Assembly (NCBI GenBank): GCA_029449245.1
Contig: JANATF010000016.1
Coordinates: forward strand, 434,001-498,000
From: Mortierella alpina
Lineage: Eukaryota > Mortierellomycota > Mortierellomycetes > Mortierellales > Mortierellaceae
Direction of reading: 5' to 3'
DNA length: 64,000 nt
In this document: positions 34,701 to 45,572 of the stretch, piece after piece
How the letters are laid out: each line of letters starts with the position of its first letter
Numbering within the stretch: the first letter of the stretch is position 1
Position numbers and translations under genes: made by a program
Notes under the pieces: generated by a model
The model's input: only the letters and a program-made list of their open reading frames with translations
Told to the model about the DNA's origin: nothing
Database searches by the model: none

Positions 34701-36845
34701 ATGTCAAAGTCCAACGCCGCGGACGTGATCCTGCGACTGCTCGCCACCTCCTCTGATCCCAACAAGGGCAGACGCAGAAAGAGATCCAGGTGAGGCACAC
34801 GCACATCTTGCTCTGCACACTCTTGGCAGTCGGCGTCCGCATTCGACTGCCGCGATAACAGCAGAATCGCCACAACAGGTCGTCTCTTTTTCTGTTTGCT
34901 CTATCCAAATGGCAACTAATCATGCCTCTGGGCGGCCGTCAACAGTAGACAATCCTCGGATGAAGAAATCTCTGAAGGCGAAATGACAGACAGATCGGAC
35001 GAGCAGGACGATGAAGACGACGAGGACGACGAAGGACCCGTGGATGAGTATGACGCAGAGTTTTTTGGCGATTCCAAGGACAGAGCCGAGCTGATGGCCA
35101 TGTCAGAGGTGGATCGCGAGCAGATTCTTTTCGAACGTGCCAAGAAGGTAAGAAGAGCATCATCACCTTGTTACCTTCCTTGCTGCCCTGTCCTTTGGGA
35201 AGTGCCCCCTTTTTACCAGATTGTGGTGGTCTCATAGACGGGTGGAAAACTAACTCGGTAACACTGCCTCGTTGTCAATGTTGGCCCCTTTTAGCGCGAA
35301 GTTCTTCTGGATCACAGGCAGGTCGCCAAGCGCCTCAAGAGGCAGGAAGAAGCTAACCGGAGCAGCAGAAAGAGCGGTGGATCAACGAGAGATTCTGCAC
35401 GACGTAAGGATTACCTCCGCTGAGAGAAAAGAATGGGACTAACCAAAAAGTCGTCTTAGTATCATAAATGGGGCGCTAATGGTTCTGTTTTCCTCTTTTG
35501 TATGAACAATCTATAGGATCCACACGCGCCAAGGATTCAAAGACTGGAAGCACAAAGGCGTTGGCGGATCTGAAAAAGGCGCAGGAGAGAAAGAGAGTAA
35601 GCTACGAGGAAATCAATGGTGCCGATGGATGCCATGCTTCCCATCCCAACCACCCTTCTGTTCGCTTATCCCTCCAACGTTCCCATCATACCCCACTAGG
35701 CACGCCGCTCCCACTCACCAGAGCCAAAGCGCAGACGCAAGGGCTCCATCGATTACAGCGACAAGAGCGAATCGGCTTCATCAGAGGAGGAGGCAGACTA
35801 CGACTCTGAGCCCGAAAAGAAAAAGTCGTCCAAGAGCATTGCTCGGAAACCCGCCACGCTCGATGATCTTAACTCGATCCGCATCAGCAGAGACCGAGTC
35901 GAGAAGTGGTGCTACAACCCATACTTCAGGGACACTGTTATCGGGTGCTTTGCACGTCTGTCCATTGGCGAAGGAAGCAGGAGGGCATACAGAATCACGG
36001 AGATTGTCGCTGTCAACAAGCAGACCAAGATCTATGCTGTCGGCAACACCATGACCAATCTCACACTTACGCTGAAGCACGGCGGTGCTGAAAAGACCTT
36101 CACCATGGACTACCTTTCCAACAGCGCCTTCACAGACGACGAGTTCCGAAGATACGAAATTCAGCAGAGGAACGACAAGGTCGACATTGTCACTCTGGAC
36201 CATGTCGAGAACAAGCGCAAGGATATTGAGCATGCAAAGGAATACGTCCTCTCAGCCAAGGAGGTAGAGGAAATCATTGAGCTCAAGAAGGAGATGAAAC
36301 AAGGACGACTCAACCCCATCGTTCATCGCACCATCCTGGAGCAACAAAAGATGACCCAGTCTTTGGAGGAGGCCGAGGAAACAGAACGTCGTTTGAAGGC
36401 GCTGCGGGAGTCTGAACTGGCACAGAGGGACATGCGATCCGACAAGTTGGACGTTTGGGCCAAATTGAACGAGCGAAACCGCAACCTCAACAGAACCTCG
36501 GGACGGCAGGCAGAACAGACATTTGCCGCGGAGAAGCGGCTAAAGGGTGGTGCAGGCAAGGACGGTATTGACCCTTTTGCACGACGCAAGACCATCCCTC
36601 GCCTGATCTACGACGATATTTCAGCCTCCAACCCCGCAACCCCCACCGCCAACGGAAACGTCGACTCTGGAGCGTCCTCGCCTGCACTGACGGCCACCAA
36701 TTCCCCGGCGGTCATGACCCCGGTCGCGACGCCGACCGTTCAGACCGTCTCGGCCACTCCAGCCATGCCTCAGTCGCGACTGGAAGAGCTCATTGCTGCC
36801 AGTAAGGACGACTTTGACATAGAGATCGATATGGACGACATTTAA
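34701..36845 (+). CDS. RTF1: Rtf1, Paf1-complex subunit with Plus3 domain
   Basis: Five exons join in phase: 34701-34789, 34946-35147, 35295-35403, 35517-35596, 35700-36845; 541 aa, close to yeast Rtf1 (558). The acidic N-terminus (EQDDEDDEDDEGP) is followed by basic stretches. The Plus3 domain starts at about residue 213: TLDDLNSIRISRDRVEKWCY, then FARLSIGEG, YRITEIVAV and FTMDYLSNSAFTDDEF. A helical, charged C-terminal part follows. Plus3 binds the phosphorylated C-terminal repeats of Spt5. With Paf1C, Rtf1 promotes H2B ubiquitylation and H3K4/K79 methylation during pol II elongation in the nucleus. The long start exon of only 30 codons and the exon phases are well supported. Confidence 0.95.
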
Positions 36846-36994
36846 AACCATGCGCGAGTGGTCTATCAAAATAATGCTATTATTACAGAAAATTGTGATG
36901 TCAATGCAAGCATTGTGTGTGTGTGTGTGTATACATATGTGTATGTGCGGGTTCGTTATAGAATGTCAAGATCACCCGGCAGAAGAGCAATGCT

Positions 36995-39900
36995 CTACAC
37001 GGACAGGGGTGGGGACAATGCAGACATCGCACGCGCAGAGTCCGCCGAAGTCGAGGGCCTCCGCAGTCCAGCATGCACCGCCGCCGGAGAAGTGTACGCC
37101 TGCGTGTGTGCCACTTCTAGAGCCACCTTCAGATCCACATTCTGCTCCGTCATCTTCTTCGCCTCCTCTTCCGCCCGCGCCAGCTTCCTAGCCATCAGTT
37201 CTGCCTGCTCAGTCCACTTGCGTTGCTGCTGCTCAAACACGGCTTTGATGCGACCTTGCCTCTCTGTATCCGTACGCTCGTTATCGTTTGTGGACGATAG
37301 GGCAGCCACGTCCAGCTCTGTCAAAAGGCTGCGAAGCTTGTCGTTCTCATTCTTGATATCTTCCATCTTGTACTCGTTCTCCTGATCCTTCAGGTGCTGC
37401 ATGGACAAATGCCTCTCCAGCGACCTGTTGGTCCGTGACAGGACATCCTTCTCCCTCTCCGCATCCTCATATCGTTTCTGAATCTGGAAGAGCTCCTCCT
37501 CCAATTGATTGTTCCTCCTCTCCTGGTCCTCCACTCTCTCGCGAAGAACCTTCTCTCGCGCATCCAACTGAATTCGCTCCTGTCGGAACGTCTCCTCGCA
37601 CTGTCGCCGCGTGTGCTCCACAGCCGCCTCCAGATCGGTCTTGTGTTGCTCAGTCAGATCCGTGAGAGCATTGGCATGCTCGTAAACGACCTTGTCCATC
37701 ACTTCGTCGTGGTCCATCTGGATCTGCTGCAGCTCACTGGCATGCTGGCTTTCCATCCGACCAATCTTGGAGCTGAGTCGTTGGACCGTATCCTGAAGCG
37801 TCCGGTACTGCGCCTCTTCTTGCTGCAGCCTGGCCGTGAAGGCTTCTCGTTCGCGTTCCGCCTCATCCTCATAATGACTCTTCTCCGAACGCAAGGCCTG
37901 CACTTCTTGCAGCAGTTCTTCGTAGGCGCGATCGTGATCTTGCTTGCGCTGCTCCTGCTGGTCTCCTGTCACCGCCAATGCCTCCACTTTGGTCTCGAGA
38001 CCCTCTCGCGCCTGCTTCTCGTCCGCGTGGCTCCGCTCGCTATCTGCAAGCATCCCTTGCAGGTGTGACACCTCATGTCGACTGTCATCAAGCTGCTGCT
38101 GAAGACTGGATTGCAATTGAACCAGTCGCAAGATCTCCTCGTTCGCCATGCTCTCGTTCTCGTGAGATTGCTGCGCCCTTTGATGTAACTGCCTCAGCCT
38201 CTCAATCTCCTCGTCCTTTGCCGAAAGTTGATGCTGCGCGTTCTCCAGCTGGGCAGCCATCTCTAGCCGTGATGGATCCTGCCCAGGCTCTGCAGCGTCA
38301 TTCTTCAGCATAGCCAGCTTCTTCGCTAGCAAATCGCGTTCCTCCTGTAGAGCATCGACTTTGTGCTGGAGATCTAATTTTTCGCGAGAACTGGACGGTG
38401 TAAGGGACCGCATGCGCTGGTCACCTGGGGACGTCTGCATCAGCTCCTTTCCTCCAGACATCTTGCGGTTCTTCATGGGCTGCTGATGATCGATGCCGAG
38501 TCCAATGAAAGAGCCACCTTCCGTGATGGGTGGTAGGGGTTGCGTGGGTGGAGGCGTTTGATGCAACGGGTGAGGAGGCAAGGACGGGAGTGGAGACGAC
38601 GGCGGTGGAGGGGTCAGGACGCCGTCAAGCGTGAAGCTGTTCATGCTGCTCACGGATGCCGTCGATCCAGCCCTAGGCCGAGAGCCTTGTTGGAAAGGCT
38701 GCAGCATGACATTAGCCGAGTTGGGTGGACTGGCCTTAGCACCGGCTGGTCGCTTCCCGGACGCTGGAGACAGTTTCCGTACAAGGGCCGGCGGGGTGGC
38801 TGAAGCTGATGGTGGCGCTGGTCCCGGCGGGGGTCGGATCCCGCCTACAGGCGTGCCTGGCCTTGATCGAGAGTTCGGTGTCCTGGGCCGAGGATGTGCC
38901 TGGGGTAAAGGTGTCTGAGCGCCACTCTCATCACGAGGTTCCCTTGGCGGCGCTGGCGTACTGGTGCCCGACGACTCTTCTTCGACCATCCTCAGCGGTG
39001 AATTATCGTGCGACCTAGCGTTGGCATGCGCTTGGTTCTGTTGCTCGAACTGGGCAAGCTGTTGGACATGACTGTCTGTTATCTGACGGGAGATGCGCTC
39101 GCCCGCATCCGTGTCTGGCTGTGAAGGTGTATGGCTGAGCCGAAGATGGGACTTTCCTGCAATCGCTGGTTTGTTGCTACCCTGCTGAGAGAGCCGCATG
39201 GAGCTCCTCGAACCGGTCGAGTGCGACCCTTGAGACTGCGATTCTTGCGGCTGCTGTGGCTGCTGTTGCTGTTGCGTGTCGTCGTCCTGCCAAGAACCCT
39301 TCCGCTGCGACACGCTGTTCCGTATGACATTGGTCTGCACAGCCTCTAGAAGATCGATCCGAGGCGCGACGCTGTCATTCTCCCAAGAAAACCGCTTTTC
39401 TTGTAGTGCTGGCAGATGTGAATAGTCGTGTAGTGTACTCTTTCCCTGATGGCCATGGGTAGAGTGTGCAAAGGTGGCGGGGGGAGGATTCTCGGCCAGA
39501 GTGTGCAGTTGTGGAGGCTCGGCCGGCAGTCCTGGCGACGGGTGTCCATTGCCACTATTGCGGCGCTGCAGACCCACAAACAAATTAGGATCCGACTTGA
39601 GTTTGCTAGGCAAACTGCTTCTCCGCTTCAACCTGCGTTCCTCGAACGAAGAAGTATCCGACATTCTAGGCACAGGCTTTTGTTCATCCACGAGAGCATC
39701 CAGAGTTGATGTTTGATCCGCCGACGACTCTGATTGTTGCTGCCGCCGTGGTTGTCTCGGCGCACGGTCCACCCGCGGTTCGCGTGCCTCTCGGTCTGGC
39801 CTTCTCGCTCCGGCACGGGCACCTTTAGGGCCTAGACTCGGAGAGGTCATCTCCTGGAGCATTGCCTCATAGTCGTCCAGCGTGGGCAGGAGCGTCTCTT

Positions 39901-40789
39901 CCGCTGCAGGCTCGCGTCTCCTTGGTGCTCGTTGTGATGACCGGGGCGACTCGTATTGTTGTGCTGGTTCGGCCCTTGGCTGCCGTTGGCCTTGTGCAAA
40001 TGGCTGATGTGAATCTGCTGGGTTGCCAGAGGAGTACGACTCGTCTAATCTTGCGGTGGTATTCAAGCCCATTCTCGATACATCCATGGCGTATTGGTCG
40101 CTGGCTCGCTGGCCCAGGTGCTGAAGATCGCTGTACTGATGCTGTCGTTGCGACTGCTGCCCGTAGGCTGGGCTCTGCCCGCTCTGCCGGTTGGGATAGC
40201 CAGAGTTGCTGCTGTAGCTGTTGGAGTGTTTGTGATGGGGTTCCGTATAGTGCTGTTGATAGTGCAGCGACTCGTTGCTATAGGGGTTGACGTTGCTATT
40301 GCTGCTGTTGCTTCGATGTCGGCCTGCTGGTGAGGACGAGTTTGAAGTCATGGATTGGCCCCGGGGTGGTGGTGAGCGATGGGACTGAGAGAGCGGCGAC
40401 TGTCCGTGCTGCTGCTGGTAGGATGGGGTTTGCTGGCGCTGCTGGCCATAAGACGCCGTTTTCGAGCCGTAAGCAGGCTCTGTGGAGGTCCAGCTCTTGA
40501 AGGAGCTAACCGATCCGGTGGATTGTTTCTACAAGCGGAATGGGATGAATGAGATCGTGTCTGAGGTGCGCTACTCTGCAAAGACGCAGAATCTTGATGA
40601 ACAACCTCGCGAGCTTCCAGCACAAAGGAGTCTTACCGTTGAGTCTCTGAGCTGATTCCAGTCCGAGTTCTCGGGATGGACAGGCAGATGACCCTCCTGG
40701 AACTGTCTATGGAGGTTGCTGTTGCTGGTCTTGTGGGAAGACATGGACCGTGGCTGGTCTTGCTGGGATGAATGAGGATAGCGGCTCAT
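36995..40789 (-). CDS. Large protein with disordered N-terminus and long C-terminal coiled coil
   Basis: Two exons on the minus strand: exon 1 40789-40637, intron 40636-40529 (GTAAGA...GTAG), exon 2 40528-36995; 1228 aa. The frame runs on upstream without an in-frame ATG earlier than 40789. Residues 1 to about 760 are low complexity (Gln, Ser, Pro, poly-Gln near 39240-39280). They contain one conserved-looking island, TLLPTLDDYEAMLQEMTSP. Residues about 766-1200 form a nearly continuous coiled coil with Glu/Gln/Arg heptads, beginning LQHKVDALQEERDLLAKKL. The layout fits a cytoskeletal, septal, polarity or spindle-pole scaffold, but I do not recognise the family. Its stop lies 149 bases from the convergent RTF1 stop. 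Confidence 0.82.
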
Positions 40790-41782
40790 TGTGTGTGAAT
40801 GCTGTAGCAGGGAGATGCGCTCCAGGAGGGCCAGAAGCGCTTGTGGGTGTGGGGGTGTCGGTGGGTGGGGCGACGAGGGGCACGGGAGACAAGGGACAGG
40901 CGTCAAGTCAAGGAAGAGACAAAGGAATATGCGGTGCGCCAATGGGAAAAAGGGGAGGGACACAGGTGGGGAGAATGCAGAGGACGAGGGTGAAGGAGGA
41001 TGAAGATGGATGACAGGAGGATGACAGGAGGATGAAGATGGTTGAAAGGAGGATGGATGTGGATGCAAGGAGGATGAACGGAGGGTGAAGGAGATGAAAG
41101 GAGGAGAGTGAGAGAGGGTGAGAGGTGCGTGCCTGTCTGGCGACAAGAAACACTCTCTTGCGGGCAGGGGCAGAAACACTGGCGAATCGACGGCAGCGGC
41201 TGCAAATTGCATCGCAACCTTATTCCGATCGGGCCAAACGCGGGTCTGCGGCGTTTGATTTTGCTCGTCCTGTTTGGAGGACGCATTCGCTGTAGCGAGC
41301 AGACGAAGCACGTCCTCACGCACACACCCCTGTTCGCACACTCGGCTGGTGATTAGGCGATACAGTGGTCTAGAAGGTTGCAATCCTGCAGACAGAGCAC
41401 AACATGGTGGACAGGTGCATGCCGCTGTGCCAGCCGTTCGATCTCGAAAGGACACAGGCATGTCTGTCCATTCCTCTCTGAAATATAAATAGAGGGTCTG
41501 TGTGCCAGGGTAAGCACGAAAATCAAACACAAAGCAAAACTTGAGAGCACACAGTTCATTTCAACATACTCGTACTCTACCGTGCATTCTCTGCACAGAG
41601 GAATATCTGATAAAGCAGCCCGGAGGCCCATCTACAGATTAAACTCGACCTCGTCATACACTTATGTCCACAGCTCAAAGTGAAGGGATGCACCATTCCC
41701 AATGCAATGAATATACGGGTGCGTAGAGTATATTAAAATATGATACATGAAGATCTGTCGAAGGTGGACGAAAGCTTTCCAC
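40790..41782. other. Upstream region of the coiled-coil gene and 3' side of UXT
   Basis: 993 bases. The half next to the coiled-coil gene is purine-rich on the plus strand, so it reads as a pyrimidine-rich leader on the coding strand, with degenerate GGATGA units at about 40996-41108. A TATA-like stretch (AAATATAAATAG, about 41479-41490) would serve the minus-strand gene. No gene is seen. Confidence 0.45.
40996..41108. repeat. Degenerate GGATGA purine repeat
   Basis: Repeated GGATGACAGGA and GGAGGATGAA variants upstream of the coiled-coil gene. Confidence 0.7.
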
Positions 41783-42637
41783 TCACAAGCCAAGATCTCT
41801 TGGTGGCGGCGTGGTGTCCAGCTTCATAATCTCAGCCATTGCTTCCAGAACCTATTAGAGCCCATATGAAGAAGTGTGAGCAGAGAGAAGCCAACAACGC
41901 GAAGTTTGCAACGCTTGGATTTGCGACGTACCAGCTTGATGTGTGCTCGGATCTGAGACGCTTTTTCAGTATACTTTTCTGCTTTCCTGTAAAGAGAATT
42001 GATCTCTGTCGGTGAGTCGAGCCTTCATACATACATCATGGGGCACAGTCATTTCCAACTTCGCAGAGCTCATACTTTTGCAAATGTGCCTCTTTCTTGG
42101 AAATGAAAACGAGTGCCTCGTCCAATGTCAGCTGCGCATGAAAACCAAAGCCCACGTTGACGTAAATGTACTTTGTATCCGGACTAGATGACATGATACA
42201 GGCGTCAGAAGATTGTCCATGGACACGATATTTTCAAAGGCGTGGCAGGTAGCGAGAGCTTACATTTTTGCCTGGACGTAAAAGTTGGATCCCAGATCGA
42301 CTTGTGTCTTCATTTCTGTGAGGCCGTTTTCCTTGATAACTTCGATATCCTTGGCCAGCTTCAGACTGTGAACAGAGTAAAACAGCGGCTGGTGAGAACG
42401 CAATATTCCCAGCAACAACGTGGCGCCTCTCTTTTCTCCGAGAGTAAAAGAATAGGGCGACCGTCGTGCCCTCATGCATATGTGTCCTATTTGCTTCCTT
42501 CAATTAAGAACGTACTATTCAGAGGTCTGGTCATAAATGGCGTCCCTTGCATCGAGTGCGTCCTTGAGATCGTTCCGCAGACTTTCATTGACAAATGTCT
42601 CGTAGCGAGCGAGCTTTTGTTGAATGCTGTCGTCCAT
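41783..42637 (-). CDS. UXT: UXT, prefoldin-like alpha-class subunit
   Basis: Five minus-strand exons: 42637-42516, 42365-42264, 42183-42076, 41986-41932, 41851-41783; 151 aa, like human UXT (157). Landmarks match UXT well: KLARYETFVNESLRNDL near the start, TEMKTQVDLGSNFYVQ in the middle, YIYVNVGFGFHAQLTLDEAL, and IRAHIKLVLEAMAEI near the end. It has the two-helix, beta-hairpin prefoldin fold. UXT is part of the R2TP/prefoldin-like (URI) chaperone complex and also a transcription co-regulator. The first in-frame ATG (42637) was used because longer frames begin with GTG. It shares a 273-base promoter with the E2 gene on the right. Confidence 0.95.
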
Positions 42638-42910
42638 GGCCGTGTCAATCCTGTTCTTCTTTTCCCCCTGTGTGCTGAGTGTGGGATGCTGATCTCTGGT
42701 GCCTCTCTGATCGAGAAATCCTGTTGTTGTGCAAGAGCAAAAGAATGAATGAGCGCTGTGTGGTTGCACATGAAAGAACGAAAGAAGTGACTGCTCCCCT
42801 CTGCCCTACTGCTCCCCACCCACACACTCACCTCCCCTCTTCTCGCTTTCGTTTCCCATTAAACATCCGCATTGCCGCAGGACCGACCGCTGTCCACCCG
42901 ACCTATCACC
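42638..42910. promoter_or_regulatory. Bidirectional promoter, UXT / tandem-UBC E2
   Basis: 273 bases between two start codons on opposite strands. The part next to the E2 gene is C-rich. No TATA box is apparent. Confidence 0.55.
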
Positions 42911-45314
42911 ATGTCCGACAAGCCCACCGTCACCTTGCGCCTGGCAAAGGAGCTGTCCGAGTTCACAAAGAACCCAGACCATCAGTTATTCCTGCATTAC
43001 GGTACGAGGCTCGTTGGCTCTGCTCCCCATCCCAGAACAGGCCCTTTGTTGAAAAATAAAAGGACAGGAACATGAATACTGACCTCGCTTTGTACCCCCT
43101 TCCTTTCTTGACGTGCCAACATGCGCTCCCTCGCTTGTAGATGACTCCAATGTCATGAACATCAAGGCTATGATCACTGGTCCTCCTGACACACCGTAAG
43201 ACAAACCAACAGACCATCATCGCGAAAGAAGAGCAGCTGGAGCAATGGAAGGTGGGAGTAGGAGAGTAATAGGGGTGAGCCGTGAGTCAAGGCCAACCTT
43301 ACTCGACGTTTCAAAAGTCACCAGAGTGTCGACCGTGCCCTCGTTCAGCTGGGAACTCAGAAAGCTCAAAAAGGCTCATCCTTGCTGACGTTTCGCTCAC
43401 TATCGCTTCATCTGTGCCTAGATACTGCCTCGGCCAGTTCGAGTTCAGTTTGCAGTTCACAACGGAATATCCGGCCGCGCCGCCCAAAGGTATCCCTCTC
43501 CATTACCACCCAAACCAAGAGCCTCATGTCGCAGTCGCCTGCCCACACGCGGATGCTAAACCCATGACTCTTTTTCCTTGCCACTGGGCATTATCTAGTC
43601 CTTGCTCTGACCACAAATCATGGACGATCCAGGTTCAACCCCAATGTAGGCCGCATACTTTTCAACCGTGCCTTTCTTTTCTACGTTTTTGGTGGCGTAC
43701 TATTACTATATGGTAGCTATTTGAGCCGCCACACTAACAACCAGGTTCTTTTCCTAGATATATGCTGGTGGAAAGGTCTGCCTTAGTATCCTGGGCACAT
43801 GGAGAGGCAACGCAGGCGAACAATGTGAGCACTCGACGACAAAGCAACCGCTCGGACTGATGATGGATTTACATCAGTCCACAGGAAATACTCACCCCAT
43901 CACTACCACAACCGATAGGGTCATCTGCACATGGAATCACCAGCGTCCTTTTAAGCATCCAGAGCTTGATGAGCGACAAACCGGTACGGTTGCTGGACTT
44001 GAACTTTGCACACACGCCATGCTCTCATTTGATGACATGACATGGCGCTCACACTCTTCACTATGCCCCCGTTTTGGATAAAGTATCGCAACGAGCCAGG
44101 ACACGACCTTGAGAAAGATGAATCCAAACTGGAGCCATACAACCAAAAGATTCGCCATGGTTCGTCACATGTGATATCATGGTGTTCCAGGAATTGTCTG
44201 CGTTGCTCTATCTATTAACACACTATACGTGTGTCTTTTGTTCAGAGACGATCCGCATCTCTATCTGTGACAGATTGGAAGGCTTCCTGGGTATCAATCA
44301 AACTCTGAACTTCAATGGAACCTCGGACTTTTTCACATCCACATCTACATCCACATCCACATCCACATCGACATCGACATCCTCAACGCCGTCATCGCCA
44401 CCTGTGGCAACGGCAGGAGGTAATGCTCTTGCGACCCCTGTTGGAACTCCAAGCTACTCCGGGACACCCACTCCAGCAACGCCCTCGCTCTTTGAGCCCT
44501 TGTACGCTGCTAGCGTCACACAGAACGACGAGTTCAGCGATCTTTCGAAGCGGCTTTTCCTGGCATATTACGATATATATCGAAACACAGTCCAGACAGA
44601 GTCGGAGAATGTCAAGGATGGCACACCTTTCTACAAAGCACCGTTCGAATACGGTGGCAACAAAATGGATGGCACATTCAATTACGCGTCGCTGAAACAA
44701 CGGCTCGAGAACATCAAAAAGGCGATTGACCAGGACACAGTGGATTGGATCCAGCAATCAAACCGGTGGATCAGCGAATCGACACGGATGTCAAGCAACT
44801 TGAAGCGCCAGTATGAGCAAATCCGCGAGTATTATCGCGAGAACAACACAGGAGGCGTGGAGGTTGAGCTGGTGGACGGCAATCCGTTTGTCTGGAACTT
44901 CACCTTGATCGGAAAGCCCATGACGTACGGTTCGCTTTTTTTTTTTGAAAGTCGTGGGCTAGAATGAGGGACTTGTACCTCTCCTGACTTGCACTAACCC
45001 TGTGTGAGAGAATATTTCGATTTAGCAATTACGATGGTGGCATGTTTAAGGTCCAGATGGTCTTCCACAATACGTATCCGGACATTCAACCAAGAGTCAA
45101 GTTCCTCACACCCATGTATCACATCCATGTCACCGAGGACGGCGTTCCTTTCTATGCAGTGGCCAAGCCGGACGACGTGAGGTCACACATTGATGCGATC
45201 AGTCGCCTGGTTCTTGAAGACGAACCCTCCACCAACCCTTCGACGCATGTTAATCTCTCGGTAGGAAGCACAACAACATCGTTTTATGGCATCGGCACAG
45301 ACGTTCTTGTGTAG
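42911..45314 (+). CDS. UBE2Z-like ubiquitin-conjugating enzyme with a second, Cys-less UBC domain
   Basis: Nine exons join in phase: 42911-43001, 43141-43195, 43422-43489, 43599-43645, 43758-43824, 43919-43983, 44084-44159, 44246-44924, 45026-45314; 478 aa. The first UBC domain (1 to about 200) follows UBE2Z: IKAMITGPPDTPY, FNPNIYAGGKVCLSILGTW with active Cys95, ITSVLLSIQSLM, YRNEPGHD and RHETIRISICD. A (TS)n linker (about 187-205) and a helical region come next. Then a second UBC-like domain (about 340-470) runs VDGNPFVWNFTLIGKPMT, YDGGMFKVQMVF, YPDIQPRVKFLTPMYH. Where the catalytic Cys should be it has GVPFYAV, so this half is probably a UEV-like binding module. UBE2Z accepts ubiquitin or FAT10 from UBA6 in animals; the charging E1 here is unknown. 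Confidence 0.9.
44334..44382 (+). repeat. (ACATCC)n hexamer coding Thr-Ser repeats
   Basis: In-frame hexamer repeats within exon 8 of the E2 gene encode the Thr-Ser linker. Confidence 0.9.
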
Positions 45315-45572
45315 ATGCCGTCGACTGCGCACTAAACGATTCTTTATATATATATATTGGAAATTGTATCATTTAGGCTGCCAGACTACTGTTTGGTACC
45401 AAGGAGCAACGGCGAGAGTACAATAAGCAAGCGCGGCGATGTGCCAGTCGGTCAACCGAGTACTTTGAGTAGTAACTTGCGTGAGCAGAGGCGATTATGG
45501 ACGCGTGGCAAAATAAGCAATAAATGACTTTTGTGTAAAACTTTATTAGTGCATGGGACGACGGTCATCAAC

